Below are positions 48,399 to 56,870 of a stretch of DNA of 64,000 nt, in pieces. Both the position numbers and the translations under genes were made by a program. Each line of letters starts with the position of its first letter. Position 1 is the stretch's first letter. The stretch lies in NCBI RefSeq assembly GCF_025947225.1, contig NZ_CP110005.1:2232001-2296000 (forward strand), given 5' to 3'. Below the pieces are notes generated by a model. The model searched no databases, had not been told where the DNA came from, and saw nothing but the letters and a program-made list of their open reading frames with translations. The DNA comes from Flavobacterium sp. N2270. GTDB taxonomy: Bacteria; Bacteroidota; Bacteroidia; Flavobacteriales; Flavobacteriaceae.

Positions 48399-49029
48399 CT
48401 TCTACAAATTCTTCTATTTTAATATTTTCTGAATCATCTTCAGTTGTTGTTGAACCTTCAAAATTAGTTCCATCATATAATTCTTTTCCATCACCTAGTA
48501 CGAAATCAATTACAGTATTCTTTTTAACTTTATCTCCTTTTTTAAGATTTTTACCTTTACTCATTATTTGTATAACGATGTCTTTAGCAATATGTGGTTT
48601 ATATGTTTTCTTACCCTCTTTTAAGCCTAATGAGTTTAAATTTGCAATAATTTGTCGGTAAGTTTTATCTTTAAACTCAGGAAGAGTAACTTCATTGTAT
48701 TCACCTGCATTTAATTTTACATAAATCTTTCTTCCGTCTTTTACTGTACTACCACTTTTAGGGTCTTGTTCTACAATAGAATAAGGAGGTAAATCATCTT
48801 TAAAATCAACAGTATCTAACAAAATAATTTCAAGTCCCATTTCAGCTAATTTTTCTTCAGCAATAGAAAACTGCATTTTAGATAAATCAGGAACTTCCAT
48901 TTCTTCACCATGATTAGTTCTAAAACTTAAAAATTGCATTAATAAAAATGCCGAAACAACCACAATTGCAAATGCAATTGCAATTTGAATAAAAAATGTT
49001 TTACTCGTTAAAAAGTTTTTAATACTCAT
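48388..49029 (-). CDS. PASTA-domain membrane protein
   Basis: A 213-aa protein with one N-terminal membrane helix (residues 12-33). Two PASTA-type repeats follow, with EVPDLSKMQFSIAEEKLAEMGL near 45-65 and VTLPEFKDKTYRQIIANLNSLGL near 115-137, each followed by an extended segment. The acidic C-terminal tail is low complexity. PASTA domains recognise cell-wall muropeptides in other phyla. Here it is translationally coupled to rluD and divergent from ddl, a peptidoglycan precursor enzyme, which fits a cell-wall link. Confidence 0.85.
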   Translation of the reverse strand: MSIKNFLTSKTFFIQIAIAFAIVVVSAFLLMQFLSFRTNHGEEMEVPDLSKMQFSIAEEKLAEMGLEIILLDTVDFKDDLPPYSIVEQDPKSGSTVKDGRKIYVKLNAGEYNEVTLPEFKDKTYRQIIANLNSLGLKEGKKTYKPHIAKDIVIQIMSKGKNLKKGDKVKKNTVIDFVLGDGKELYDGTNFEGSTTTEDDSENIKIEEFVEDGE

Positions 49030-49090
49030 AATTGTAGATATTTCAGCAAATATAAGAAATCGAAAAGATTTTTAGTTTGAATAAATAATG

Positions 49091-49098
49091 TAATTTTG
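49091..49098 (+). promoter_or_regulatory. -7 promoter element for ddl
   Basis: TAATTTTG matches TAnnTTTG and lies 25 bp before the ddl start. A TTTG further upstream is too close (11 bp) to act as the -33 box. Confidence 0.5.
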
Positions 49099-49123
49099 TA
49101 CACATACGATTAAAAATAATTAT

Positions 49124-50092
49124 ATGAGAAACGTTGCAGTAATAATGGGTGGATATTCTAGCGAATATAAAATCTCATTAACCAGTGGTGGTGTTGTTTG
49201 TGCAAATTTAAATACTAATAAATATAATATATTTCCTGTTCATATTTTGAAAGAAAAATGGGCTTGTGTTTTAGATGGGAAAGAATATACTATTGATAAA
49301 AATGATTTTTCTGTTACCATAAATGAAACTAAAATAACTTTTGATGTTGTTTTTAATGCCATTCATGGAACACCAGGCGAAGACGGACTAATGCAAGCTT
49401 ATTTTGAATTACTTGAGATTCCTCACACTTCATGCGACTATTACCAAGCTGCATTGACTTTTAACAAACGAGATTTACTTTCAGTATTAAAACCTTACGG
49501 AATTAAAACCGCTGAATCATTTTATTTGAATTTAGGCGATGAAATTAATGTTGATAAAATTCTTAATAAAGTAGGTTTACCTTGTTTTGTAAAACCTAAT
49601 AAATCGGGGTCTAGTTTTGGAATTTCTAAAGTAAAAACGGCAGCAGAATTTTTACCTGCAATTGAAACGGCTTATAAAGAAGATAATGAAATTATCATTG
49701 AGAGTTTTCTAGATGGTGTTGAAGTTTCTGTTGGAGTAATTAGTTATAAAGGAAAAACTAGAGTTTTACCAATGACAGAAATTGTTTCAGAAAACGAATT
49801 CTTTGATTATGAAGCTAAATATTTAGGAAAATCTAATGAGATTACACCTGCACGTATTTCTGAAGAATTAAGACTAAAAATTGAAATAGTTTCTAAAAAA
49901 GCCTATGAAATTTTAAAAATGAAAGGGTTTTCTCGTAGTGAATTTATAATTGTAAATAACGAACCTTACATGCTTGAAATGAACACAGTTCCTGGTTTAA
50001 CAAACGAAAGTATTTTACCACAACAAGCAAATGAAGCAGGCATTTCATTGTCTGAACTTTTTGAAAATGCAATTGAAGAAGCTTTAAAGTAA
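49124..50092 (+). CDS. ddl: D-alanine--D-alanine ligase
   Basis: Ddl joins two D-alanines for the peptidoglycan pentapeptide. The 322-aa ATP-grasp enzyme has MGGYSSEYKISLTSG near the start and the NAIHGTPGEDGLMQAYFE substrate region. It also has PCFVKPNKSGSSFGISKV in the ATP-grasp lid, and LEMNTVPGLTNESILPQQA at the end. The conserved residues are intact. Confidence 0.96.
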   Translation: MRNVAVIMGGYSSEYKISLTSGGVVCANLNTNKYNIFPVHILKEKWACVLDGKEYTIDKNDFSVTINETKITFDVVFNAIHGTPGEDGLMQAYFELLEIPHTSCDYYQAALTFNKRDLLSVLKPYGIKTAESFYLNLGDEINVDKILNKVGLPCFVKPNKSGSSFGISKVKTAAEFLPAIETAYKEDNEIIIESFLDGVEVSVGVISYKGKTRVLPMTEIVSENEFFDYEAKYLGKSNEITPARISEELRLKIEIVSKKAYEILKMKGFSRSEFIIVNNEPYMLEMNTVPGLTNESILPQQANEAGISLSELFENAIEEALK

Positions 50093-50097
50093 TAAGA

Positions 50098-50703
50098 ATG
50101 ATACCAATTCTATCCGAACAAAATATTATTCAAACCGGAAAAGTTAGAAATGCAATTTGCCCTAATTGTAAACAAAAAGATTCTTTAGAATATAGGGTTT
50201 ATGGTGGTGTTATTAGAATATTATTTATTCCTACTTTACCTAACAAGCGAATTACAAAAGTGTTTTGTACTGCGTGTGAAAAAGAATTTCAATTAAAAGA
50301 GTTTAATGACAGTATTAAACAAACAATTAAATATGAAAAGAGTAAAAAACCTATTAAATTTCCAATTTGGCAATTTTCTGGTATTATTATCTTAATTTCT
50401 ATTTTATCTTTTGGAATTTACACAGGTATTCAAATGAATAATTTAGAAAAAGTTTACATTCTAGAACCGAAAAAAAATGATATTTATAAAGTTAATATAA
50501 ACGGACAATATTCTACTTTAAAAGTAAGTAATATTACAAAAGATAGTATTTTCGTTTTATTAAATCAATTTACGTTAAATAGTTACAAAGGTCTTGATGA
50601 AATTAATATTGATGAAAATTATACAACTATAAAAAGTTTTTCACGAAAAGATATACTAACATTGTATAATGAAAACACTATTTACGAAATAATTAGAGAG
50701 TAA
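50098..50703 (+). CDS. Zinc-ribbon membrane protein of unknown function
   Basis: The 201-aa protein has an N-terminal zinc ribbon with CPNC (residues 21-24) and CTAC (about 59-62) as the four ligands. A membrane helix lies at about 93-113, and a C-terminal extracytoplasmic domain follows. This ribbon plus membrane-helix arrangement occurs in many proteins of unknown function. It starts 5 bp after ddl and may be co-transcribed with it. Confidence 0.7.
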   Translation: MIPILSEQNIIQTGKVRNAICPNCKQKDSLEYRVYGGVIRILFIPTLPNKRITKVFCTACEKEFQLKEFNDSIKQTIKYEKSKKPIKFPIWQFSGIIILISILSFGIYTGIQMNNLEKVYILEPKKNDIYKVNINGQYSTLKVSNITKDSIFVLLNQFTLNSYKGLDEINIDENYTTIKSFSRKDILTLYNENTIYEIIRE

Positions 50704-50718
50704 TTTTAAAATAATCCT

Positions 50719-51186
50719 ATGAAAAAAATAATTATACTTTTTATACTAGTTTTTTTATCTCAAAATATTTTTTCTCAAGAAAAGGTATTGCCTAAAAATC
50801 AAATGGTTTCAATAAAGTATGAATACGATTGGAAAAACGAAGATTTTCTTGTGGTTAATTATAGAATGCCAAATGATTATTGTCCGTACGAGAATTATTC
50901 AGGTTTAGAGAAGTCTTATCTTTGGGTTAAAAAAAGTATTTTAGATAGAGTTGGCGAAAGAAACTCCAGAACTATTTTTATTTATGCAGATAAATTAGCA
51001 GCAAAAAAAATATTAGATTTTAAAACCCATTACGACGACATTGGACACTATTTCTTAAAAACTTTTTTTGATAAAAAAGGAAGTTGTTATGGTGTTTTAG
51101 TAATTAATAAAGCAGGGAAATACAATTATATAATTGGAGAATATTCACATATTGATATTCAAAATTTAATGGATTCACTAAAATAA
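50719..51186 (+). CDS. Small exported protein, tandem paralogue A
   Basis: A 155-aa protein with a signal peptide ending near IFSQE. The mature part aligns along its whole length with the next gene: WKNEDFLVVNY with WGNEKFLVINF, CPYENYSGL with CHYDNYQKL, DKLAAKKILD with DKEAAKKIID, and CYGVLVINKAGKYN with CYGLLIIRQDGKFS. Both end in MDSLK or LDSLK. No known family is recognised; two conserved cysteines could form a disulfide. Confidence 0.72.
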   Translation: MKKIIILFILVFLSQNIFSQEKVLPKNQMVSIKYEYDWKNEDFLVVNYRMPNDYCPYENYSGLEKSYLWVKKSILDRVGERNSRTIFIYADKLAAKKILDFKTHYDDIGHYFLKTFFDKKGSCYGVLVINKAGKYNYIIGEYSHIDIQNLMDSLK

Positions 51187-51191
51187 AAACT

Positions 51192-51656
51192 ATGAAAAAC
51201 GTTTACCTATTATTAGTTTGCTTTTTTGTAACTAATTTAACTTTTAGTCAAATTGACATACCAAATTATCAACTTCAAGCTTTAAAAGAAGTGTATAAAT
51301 GGGGAAATGAAAAATTTTTAGTTATAAATTTTACACAACCAAAATTTAATTGCCATTATGATAATTATCAAAAACTAAATAACAAAAAAAAATGGCTTGA
51401 TGATAATGTTTATAATGATATTGACATGAATGATTGTAGAAGTATTTATGTTTTTTCAGATAAAGAAGCTGCAAAAAAAATTATTGACAACAACACTTAT
51501 TTCGAAGATTATCACAACTATTTTTTAAATAATTTTTTTAACCTCAAAGAAAACTGTTACGGTTTATTAATAATTCGTCAAGATGGTAAATTCAGCAACT
51601 TAGTAGGTGAGTATTTAAAAGAAGATGTAAAAGCTATGTTAGATTCACTAAAATAA
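51192..51656 (+). CDS. Small exported protein, tandem paralogue B
   Basis: A 154-aa signal-peptide protein paralogous to the preceding gene (see the paired motifs there). A 27-bp direct repeat covering the end of each copy and the start of the following gene (51172-51198 and 51642-51668) marks a tandem duplication. The pair sits between ddl and coaD, splitting what would otherwise be two housekeeping genes. Function unknown. Confidence 0.72.
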   Translation: MKNVYLLLVCFFVTNLTFSQIDIPNYQLQALKEVYKWGNEKFLVINFTQPKFNCHYDNYQKLNNKKKWLDDNVYNDIDMNDCRSIYVFSDKEAAKKIIDNNTYFEDYHNYFLNNFFNLKENCYGLLIIRQDGKFSNLVGEYLKEDVKAMLDSLK

Positions 51657-51661
51657 AAACT

Positions 51662-52117
51662 ATGAAAAGAGCCATTTTTCCAGGATCATTTGATCCAATT
51701 ACCAACGGACATTTTGATATTATTAAAAGAGGCGTTTCTTTATTTGATGAAGTTATAGTTGCTATTGGTGTAAACGCTGAGAAAAAATATATGTTTTCGC
51801 TTGATGAACGTAAAAAATTTATTGAAGAATCTTTTAAAGATGAACCAAAAGTTAGAGTTATTACTTATACAGGATTAACAATAGATTTGTGTAAAAAAGA
51901 AAAAGCCGATTTTATTCTTCGTGGGCTTAGAAACCCAGCCGATTTTGAATTTGAAAAAGCAATTGCACATACCAATAGGGTTTTATCGCAAATAGAAACT
52001 GTTTTCTTGCTAACTGCTGCTAGAACTTCTTATATTTCTTCAAGTATAGTAAGAGATGTACTTAGAAATGGTGGAGATATTTCTAGATTAGTGCCAGATT
52101 CTGTTTTAAAAAAATAA
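51662..52117 (+). CDS. coaD: Phosphopantetheine adenylyltransferase
   Basis: CoaD adenylates 4'-phosphopantetheine, the penultimate step to coenzyme A. The 151-aa nucleotidyltransferase has FPGSFDPITNGHFDII with the HxGH-type NGHFD motif, then ADFILRGLRNPADFEFE. The SYISSSIVRDVLRNGGDIS stretch near the end is also conserved. Length is normal. Confidence 0.97.
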   Translation: MKRAIFPGSFDPITNGHFDIIKRGVSLFDEVIVAIGVNAEKKYMFSLDERKKFIEESFKDEPKVRVITYTGLTIDLCKKEKADFILRGLRNPADFEFEKAIAHTNRVLSQIETVFLLTAARTSYISSSIVRDVLRNGGDISRLVPDSVLKK

Positions 52118-52264
52118 ATTATTAAATACCAATTTTAAAAATTTTAGACTTTAAAACTAGATTTTAAATATAAAATTAGAGTTAATAAGTAAAATTCATT
52201 TTCGTTTTTGATTCATTAAAAAATGTTCTTGCCTTTTGAGATTGCCATTGCAGTTTTAAAAACT

Positions 52265-52272
52265 TACTTTTG
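52265..52272 (+). promoter_or_regulatory. -7 promoter element for the SulP transporter gene
   Basis: TACTTTTG matches TAnnTTTG, 26 bp before the start. ATTG ends 20 bp upstream and could serve as a weak -33 box. Confidence 0.55.
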
Positions 52273-52298
52273 CATTTTTAAAATTTAAAGCAAAATAA

Positions 52299-53837
52299 AT
52301 GCGTAAAGCACTCAACTTATTCGATTTTTCTCAAAAAGTAGATTATAAAATAGAAATCCTAGCCGGGCTTACTGTTGCAATGACTATGATTCCTGAATCC
52401 TTATCATTTGCAATTTTAGCAGGCTTCCCTCCTCTTGTGGGGTTATATGGCGCTTTTATAATGGGATTAATTACTGCTATTTTAGGCGGTAGACCAGGAT
52501 TGGTTTCTGGAGGTGCTGGTGCAACAGTTATTGTTTTAATTGCTTTAATGAAATCGCACGGTTTAGATTATGTTTTTGCAGCTGTTGCTATGGCAGGAGT
52601 TATTCAAATAATAGTTGGTTTATTAAAACTGGGTAAATTTATTCGTTTAGTTCCACAACCGGTAATGTTTGGATTTGTAAATGGTTTAGCCATTATTATT
52701 TTCATGTCGCAATTAGAACAATTTAAAACAGTTGTAAACGGACAAAAAGAATGGTTAACTGGAGCACCTATGCTTATAATGGCAGGATTAGTAGCTTTAA
52801 CCATTGCAATAATTATTCTTTTGCCAAAAATTACCAAAGCAGTTCCGGCTTCTTTAGTGGCTATTTTAGTGGTTTTTGCAATAGTTTTACTTTTTGATAT
52901 AGAAACAAAACAAGTGGTAGATATTGCTTCAGTTAGTGGAAGTTTACCTCCATTTCATATTCCAAATATTCCTTTTACTTTAGAAACGTTGCAAATTATT
53001 CTTCCTTATGGTTTAATAATGGCTGCCGTTGGTTTAACTGAAGGTTTATTGACACTTAATTTAGTAGATGAAATTACAGGTACTAAAGGAAACAGTAACC
53101 GAGAATGTTTAGCCCAAGGAACAGCAAATATTGCCAACGGATTCTTTTTTGGAATGGGCGGTTGTCCTATGATTGCACAAACCTTGGTAAACTTATCATC
53201 GGGCTCAAGAGCGAGATTATCTGGAATTGTAGCTGCATTAACTATTTTAACCATCATTTTAGTAGGTGCGCCAGTAATTGAATTATTGCCTATGGCAGCG
53301 CTTACCGGCGTAATGATTATGGTTGCTATTGGAACTTTTGAATGGGCCAGTTTTAAAGCTTTTACCAAAATGCCAAAACACGATATTTTTGTAATGTTAG
53401 TAGTTACTTTAATTACGGTTTTACTGCACAATTTAGCTTTAGCAGTTTTAATTGGAGTAATTATTTCAGCATTAGTTTTTGCTTGGGAAAGTGCTAAACG
53501 TATTCGTGCAAGAAAATATGTGGATGAAAATGGTGTAAAGCATTATGAATTATTTGGACCCTTATTTTTTGGTTCAACCACTGCTTTTGCTGAAAAATTT
53601 GACGTTGAAAATGATCCAAACGAAATTATAATTGATTTTGCCGAAAGTAAAATTACCGATATGAGCGCTATTGATGCAGTTAATAAAATAACTGAACGTT
53701 ATGCTAAACTGAACAAAAAAGTACATTTAAAACACTTAAGTAGCGACTGTATTGATTTACTTAAAAATGCAGAAGCCATAATTGATGTGAACATTATGGA
53801 AGACCCAACATATAAAGTTGCGGTTGATAAAATGTAA
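52299..53837 (+). CDS. SulP-family anion transporter
   Basis: A 512-aa inner-membrane protein of the SLC26/SulP family with about 12-14 helices. It has VAMTMIPESLSFAILAGFPP, MGLITAILGGRPGLVSGGAGA and GFVNGLAIIIFMSQLEQF, and a C-terminal cytoplasmic STAS domain (about residues 420-512, IIDFAESKITDMSAIDAV). It carries anions such as sulfate or bicarbonate; the substrate is not predictable. It is the last core gene before the cassette array. Confidence 0.93.
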   Translation: MRKALNLFDFSQKVDYKIEILAGLTVAMTMIPESLSFAILAGFPPLVGLYGAFIMGLITAILGGRPGLVSGGAGATVIVLIALMKSHGLDYVFAAVAMAGVIQIIVGLLKLGKFIRLVPQPVMFGFVNGLAIIIFMSQLEQFKTVVNGQKEWLTGAPMLIMAGLVALTIAIIILLPKITKAVPASLVAILVVFAIVLLFDIETKQVVDIASVSGSLPPFHIPNIPFTLETLQIILPYGLIMAAVGLTEGLLTLNLVDEITGTKGNSNRECLAQGTANIANGFFFGMGGCPMIAQTLVNLSSGSRARLSGIVAALTILTIILVGAPVIELLPMAALTGVMIMVAIGTFEWASFKAFTKMPKHDIFVMLVVTLITVLLHNLALAVLIGVIISALVFAWESAKRIRARKYVDENGVKHYELFGPLFFGSTTAFAEKFDVENDPNEIIIDFAESKITDMSAIDAVNKITERYAKLNKKVHLKHLSSDCIDLLKNAEAIIDVNIMEDPTYKVAVDKM

Positions 53838-53915
53838 GTTTTTAATTTTATAGACCTAAAAAAATGCTTTTATAAGCGAAATTTTTTAGTTTTTTTTTTT
53901 ATTATTTATTCCTAC

Positions 53916-53955
53916 TATGTACGGAGTATGTACGGAGTATGTATGGAGTATGTAC
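53916..53955. repeat. 11-bp direct repeats at the array edge
   Basis: TATGTACGGAG occurs at 53916 and 53927, TATGTATGGAG at 53938, and a partial TATGTAC at 53949, with an exact 11-bp period. They lie in the 337-bp gap between SulP and the restriction gene, about 150 bp before the first cassette boundary. They could bind a recombinase or another protein. Confidence 0.8.
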
Positions 53956-54031
53956 TTTTTAAATAAGTTTTTTTTTTGTTCAATTATGAATTAAATATAA
54001 AAAATTTTATTTAGATTTGGGTTAGAAAAAA

Positions 54032-54092
54032 GTATGATGCTTATCATACATATACAGCCAAAATTGGGCATATATGTATGACTACATCATAC
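54032..54092. repeat. 61-bp imperfect palindrome next to the first cassette boundary
   Basis: GTATGATG ... TCATACATATA on the left pairs with TATATGTATGA ... CATCATAC on the right around AAAATT, leaving only short mismatched bulges. A third TCATACATATA unit (54088-54098 region) leads straight into the first GTT box at 54103. This is the best candidate for an attI-like primary insertion site or a recombinase-binding region. The rest of the 53838-54174 gap is AT-rich and shows no gene. Confidence 0.65.
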
Positions 54093-54146
54093 ATATAAAC
54101 AAGTTACATGAAATTATTGGCGAACGATAATTCAAAAGAAAAACTG

Positions 54147-54154
54147 TATTTTTG
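54147..54154 (+). promoter_or_regulatory. -7 promoter element for the restriction endonuclease gene
   Basis: TATTTTTG matches TAnnTTTG and lies 20 bp before the start codon, inside cassette 1. Confidence 0.55.
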
Positions 54155-54174
54155 AAACTGTAAAAGTTAATAAA

Positions 54175-55578
54175 ATGAATAATGAAACTTTTGGAATTAC
54201 ATTCCAGTATGCAATCTGCCAACAATACAAACTTGATAATGACATTTCTTTAGAAAGGGTTGACAAAAAATTACTGATAACTTTCCTTAATTCTAGGATA
54301 ATTCCTAAAATATTTAGAGGAAGAAAACCAATTGAATATTTATCTAACTCTAAAGAGTATACTTCACCATTTATAAAAAGATGTCCTCACAACTTTTTAC
54401 TCACAAATAACGAAACATTTTCTGTTAGAACATTTCAAGGAAGTGGGAAAATGTTTGCACCAAAAGTGGTTGGACAGGCTGGAGACGAAACTTTCAATCA
54501 TTTCTTTGGACATTTATCAACAGAAGAAATTTCAAGAAATAATTTTAAGACATTTTGTTTGAATCATATTGACGAAATGTTACCAATTATTGTTGATTAT
54601 GCATTAGTAAGTGACTTAAATTGTTGGTTTTATATTAAAGACAATAATTTTCATTATGAAATATTAAAAAGAGATGATTTACCTGAATTGACTTTTGATT
54701 CAAAAAATTTCACTTTCACAAAACCAACCGTAAATGAATGGGTAGAATCAAATACAATTAAATACAAAGGAAAAACGGTTTTAGAATTACAATTACACAC
54801 GAATCGAGCAGGATATAAAATTAGACTTCACAGAGAAAACTTTCCAGTTTTGTTAAAAGTTGAAAAAGAAATAAATAATTCTTTGCTTGGTGATACTGCC
54901 GAATTAGCGATTTGTAACGTCTTTAATCTTGATTCAGGTGTAAACAATGAAAGATTGATGAATAACTCAGATAAAATAATTCTAAAAGCGTTCGAAAATC
55001 ATTATAAAGTCAACAAAACTAATTTATTCCCTTTGAAACCTATAAAATATTCAGGAACAGAAAAAAGGGAACGTGGAGGTCATAGCAAAAGCGGAGTTGA
55101 TTTTTTTCTTGAAAAAAATGCTACATTATCTGTAAAAACTAACAAATCAAAGTCATTTAAAGTTTGTCCACCTGAAGTTGGACAACCTTCCCCAAAAACA
55201 TTTGACCTATATTTTTCTAAAAAGGGTTGGTATGACGGAAATATGAATGAAGAAAAGTTTAGAATTTTAGTAAAAGACAAAGAAAAACTATCATTGCTTT
55301 TAAGTGAATATGTGAAATTTTTAAATGAATGTGATTATCTTTTATGGTCATTATATTTAAACGAAAATAATATAAACTCTAAACTTGTGGAAAAAGCCGA
55401 TTTGAAAAACATCACTTTCAATCCGGATTTAATTGAATATTCAAACGACTTTACAGAAAAAAGTAGTGTTACAATTAAATATGGTAAAGATCGCTTTTCA
55501 TTAGGCGAATTTCAAGTCCATTCTGCTAGAAATTCATTAAAATTCAGATTCAATTTTAATAATTTATTGTCAGTTTAA
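54175..55578 (+). CDS. Probable type II restriction endonuclease with duplicated halves
   Basis: I name this 467-aa protein from its position directly before a C5 DNA methyltransferase gene; I do not recognise the family. It is made of two homologous halves (about residues 1-228 and 229-467): YAICQQYKLD aligns with LAICNVFNLD, NETFSVRTF with NATLSVKTN, VVGQ with EVGQ, and the ends with each other. A PD-(D/E)XK-like pair, Asp309 and Lys321, is seen in the C half, while the N half has Asn73 and Arg85 at the same places. The C half is thus the probable catalytic part and the N half a degenerate, perhaps allosteric, copy. Confidence 0.7.
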   Translation: MNNETFGITFQYAICQQYKLDNDISLERVDKKLLITFLNSRIIPKIFRGRKPIEYLSNSKEYTSPFIKRCPHNFLLTNNETFSVRTFQGSGKMFAPKVVGQAGDETFNHFFGHLSTEEISRNNFKTFCLNHIDEMLPIIVDYALVSDLNCWFYIKDNNFHYEILKRDDLPELTFDSKNFTFTKPTVNEWVESNTIKYKGKTVLELQLHTNRAGYKIRLHRENFPVLLKVEKEINNSLLGDTAELAICNVFNLDSGVNNERLMNNSDKIILKAFENHYKVNKTNLFPLKPIKYSGTEKRERGGHSKSGVDFFLEKNATLSVKTNKSKSFKVCPPEVGQPSPKTFDLYFSKKGWYDGNMNEEKFRILVKDKEKLSLLLSEYVKFLNECDYLLWSLYLNENNINSKLVEKADLKNITFNPDLIEYSNDFTEKSSVTIKYGKDRFSLGEFQVHSARNSLKFRFNFNNLLSV

Positions 55579-55589
55579 AAAACTATATT

Positions 55590-55597
55590 TATATTTG
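55590..55597 (+). promoter_or_regulatory. -7 promoter element for the methyltransferase gene
   Basis: TATATTTG, identical to the element in the cassette sites, lies 27 bp before the methyltransferase start codon. The methyltransferase can therefore be expressed independently of the endonuclease, as restriction-modification systems require. Confidence 0.65.
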
Positions 55598-55634
55598 GAC
55601 ATAATTGGACAAATTTAGACAAATATGGACACAA
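55595..55634. promoter_or_regulatory. Four 10-bp direct repeats, candidate operator of the methyltransferase gene
   Basis: TTGGACATAA, TTGGACAAAT, TTAGACAAAT and ATGGACACAA follow one another with an exact 10-bp period, from the -7 box across the start codon at 55625. Helical phasing suggests a bound protein that blocks transcription. The N-terminal helix-turn-helix of the methyltransferase is the obvious candidate ligand. Confidence 0.6.
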
Positions 55635-56866
55635 ATACTAAATTATTAAGAATTGAAGATATTGCTATAAAACTAAATGTATCTCAAAAATCAGTTAGAA
55701 GATATATTCATTCAGGAAAATTGCAATCAAATAAAATCGGAGGTGTACACAGAGTTGAGGAAAGTGCTTTAGAATATTTTGTTCAAAAATCGTTGTTTGC
55801 ACCTGAAATAGAAGATGTAGAACTTACCGCTCCTAAATCAACAAAAACGGACACAATTAATTGGATTGACATTTCTGACGAATGGGATAATGTTCAAAAT
55901 TTAGATTTAACTTCAGCCGACTTATTCTGTGGCGCAGGCGGGATGGCTAAAGGATTTGAAATGGCAGGCTTCAACCAAGTTTGTGGCTTAGATTGGTTTA
56001 AAGAAGCTGGTATGACATATAGAGAAAACTTTTCTCATCCATTAATTGAAGGAGATATAACAAAAAGAGAGATAAAAGATAAGTTCATTAACACTGTAAA
56101 AGAAAAACTAAAGGGAAAGAACCTGACGGTTCTTTCTGGCGGTTTTCCTTGTCAAGGTTTTAGTATGTCAGGCAACAGAGTTGTCGAAGACCCAAGAAAT
56201 TCTCTGTATAAAGATATGTTGGAGATAATAAAAGAACTTCAACCTGAATTTATTGTTGCCGAAAATGTAAAAGGTTTACGCTCAATGTTAAAAGGAAAAG
56301 TCGAAGACAAAATAAGAGTAGATATTGAAAATCTTGGATATAAAGTAAATGTAACTGTTCTTAATTCAGCAGATTATTATGTTCCTCAAAAAAGAGAGAG
56401 AGTTATTTTTATTGCAAATAGAATAGGTAAAAAAAACTATCATCCTGCTCCGATTTTAGAATCTGATTCATATATAACCACAAAAGAGGCCATAGGAGAT
56501 TTAGTTAAACTAAAAGATAACCCAAAATTTAATCATGTCAGAACCAAACATTCAGATGAAATGAAAGATAGATTGGCTAAAGTTCCTGAAGGAAAAAGTT
56601 TATATGATAAATACTCTGATTCATGGAAAAAATGCCCCTGGAACGAAGCTAGTTGTACTATAAAAGAAAATCATGGTGGTGTGAATATTCATCCTATTGA
56701 GCCAAGAGTTATTACAGTTAGAGAAATGGCAAGATTACAATCATTTCCTGATGATTTTATATTTAAGGGAACAAAATCAAAACAAATGGTGCAAATTGGA
56801 AATGCAGTTCCTCCTTTGTTAGCAAAAGCTATTGCATTATCTATCAAACAAACTTTAAAAAAATAA
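55625..56866 (+). CDS. DNA cytosine-5 methyltransferase with N-terminal helix-turn-helix domain
   Basis: The 413-aa enzyme protects DNA against the partner nuclease. Residues 8-55 are an excisionase/MerR-like winged helix (IEDIAIKLNVSQKSVRRYIH). The catalytic part has motif I DLFCGAGG (99-106), motif IV GGFPCQGFS with nucleophile Cys176, motif VI ENV (213-215), motif VIII QKRER (255-259), and motif X QIGNAVPP near the C-terminus. All are intact. The target-recognition region lies between VIII and IX. The helix-turn-helix may autoregulate the gene. Confidence 0.95.
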   Translation: MDTNTKLLRIEDIAIKLNVSQKSVRRYIHSGKLQSNKIGGVHRVEESALEYFVQKSLFAPEIEDVELTAPKSTKTDTINWIDISDEWDNVQNLDLTSADLFCGAGGMAKGFEMAGFNQVCGLDWFKEAGMTYRENFSHPLIEGDITKREIKDKFINTVKEKLKGKNLTVLSGGFPCQGFSMSGNRVVEDPRNSLYKDMLEIIKELQPEFIVAENVKGLRSMLKGKVEDKIRVDIENLGYKVNVTVLNSADYYVPQKRERVIFIANRIGKKNYHPAPILESDSYITTKEAIGDLVKLKDNPKFNHVRTKHSDEMKDRLAKVPEGKSLYDKYSDSWKKCPWNEASCTIKENHGGVNIHPIEPRVITVREMARLQSFPDDFIFKGTKSKQMVQIGNAVPPLLAKAIALSIKQTLKK

Positions 56867-56870
56867 CTTC

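Noticed and set aside
53916..53955. Short direct repeats as a CRISPR array
   Set aside because: The 11-bp units are contiguous, without spacers, and no cas gene is near.
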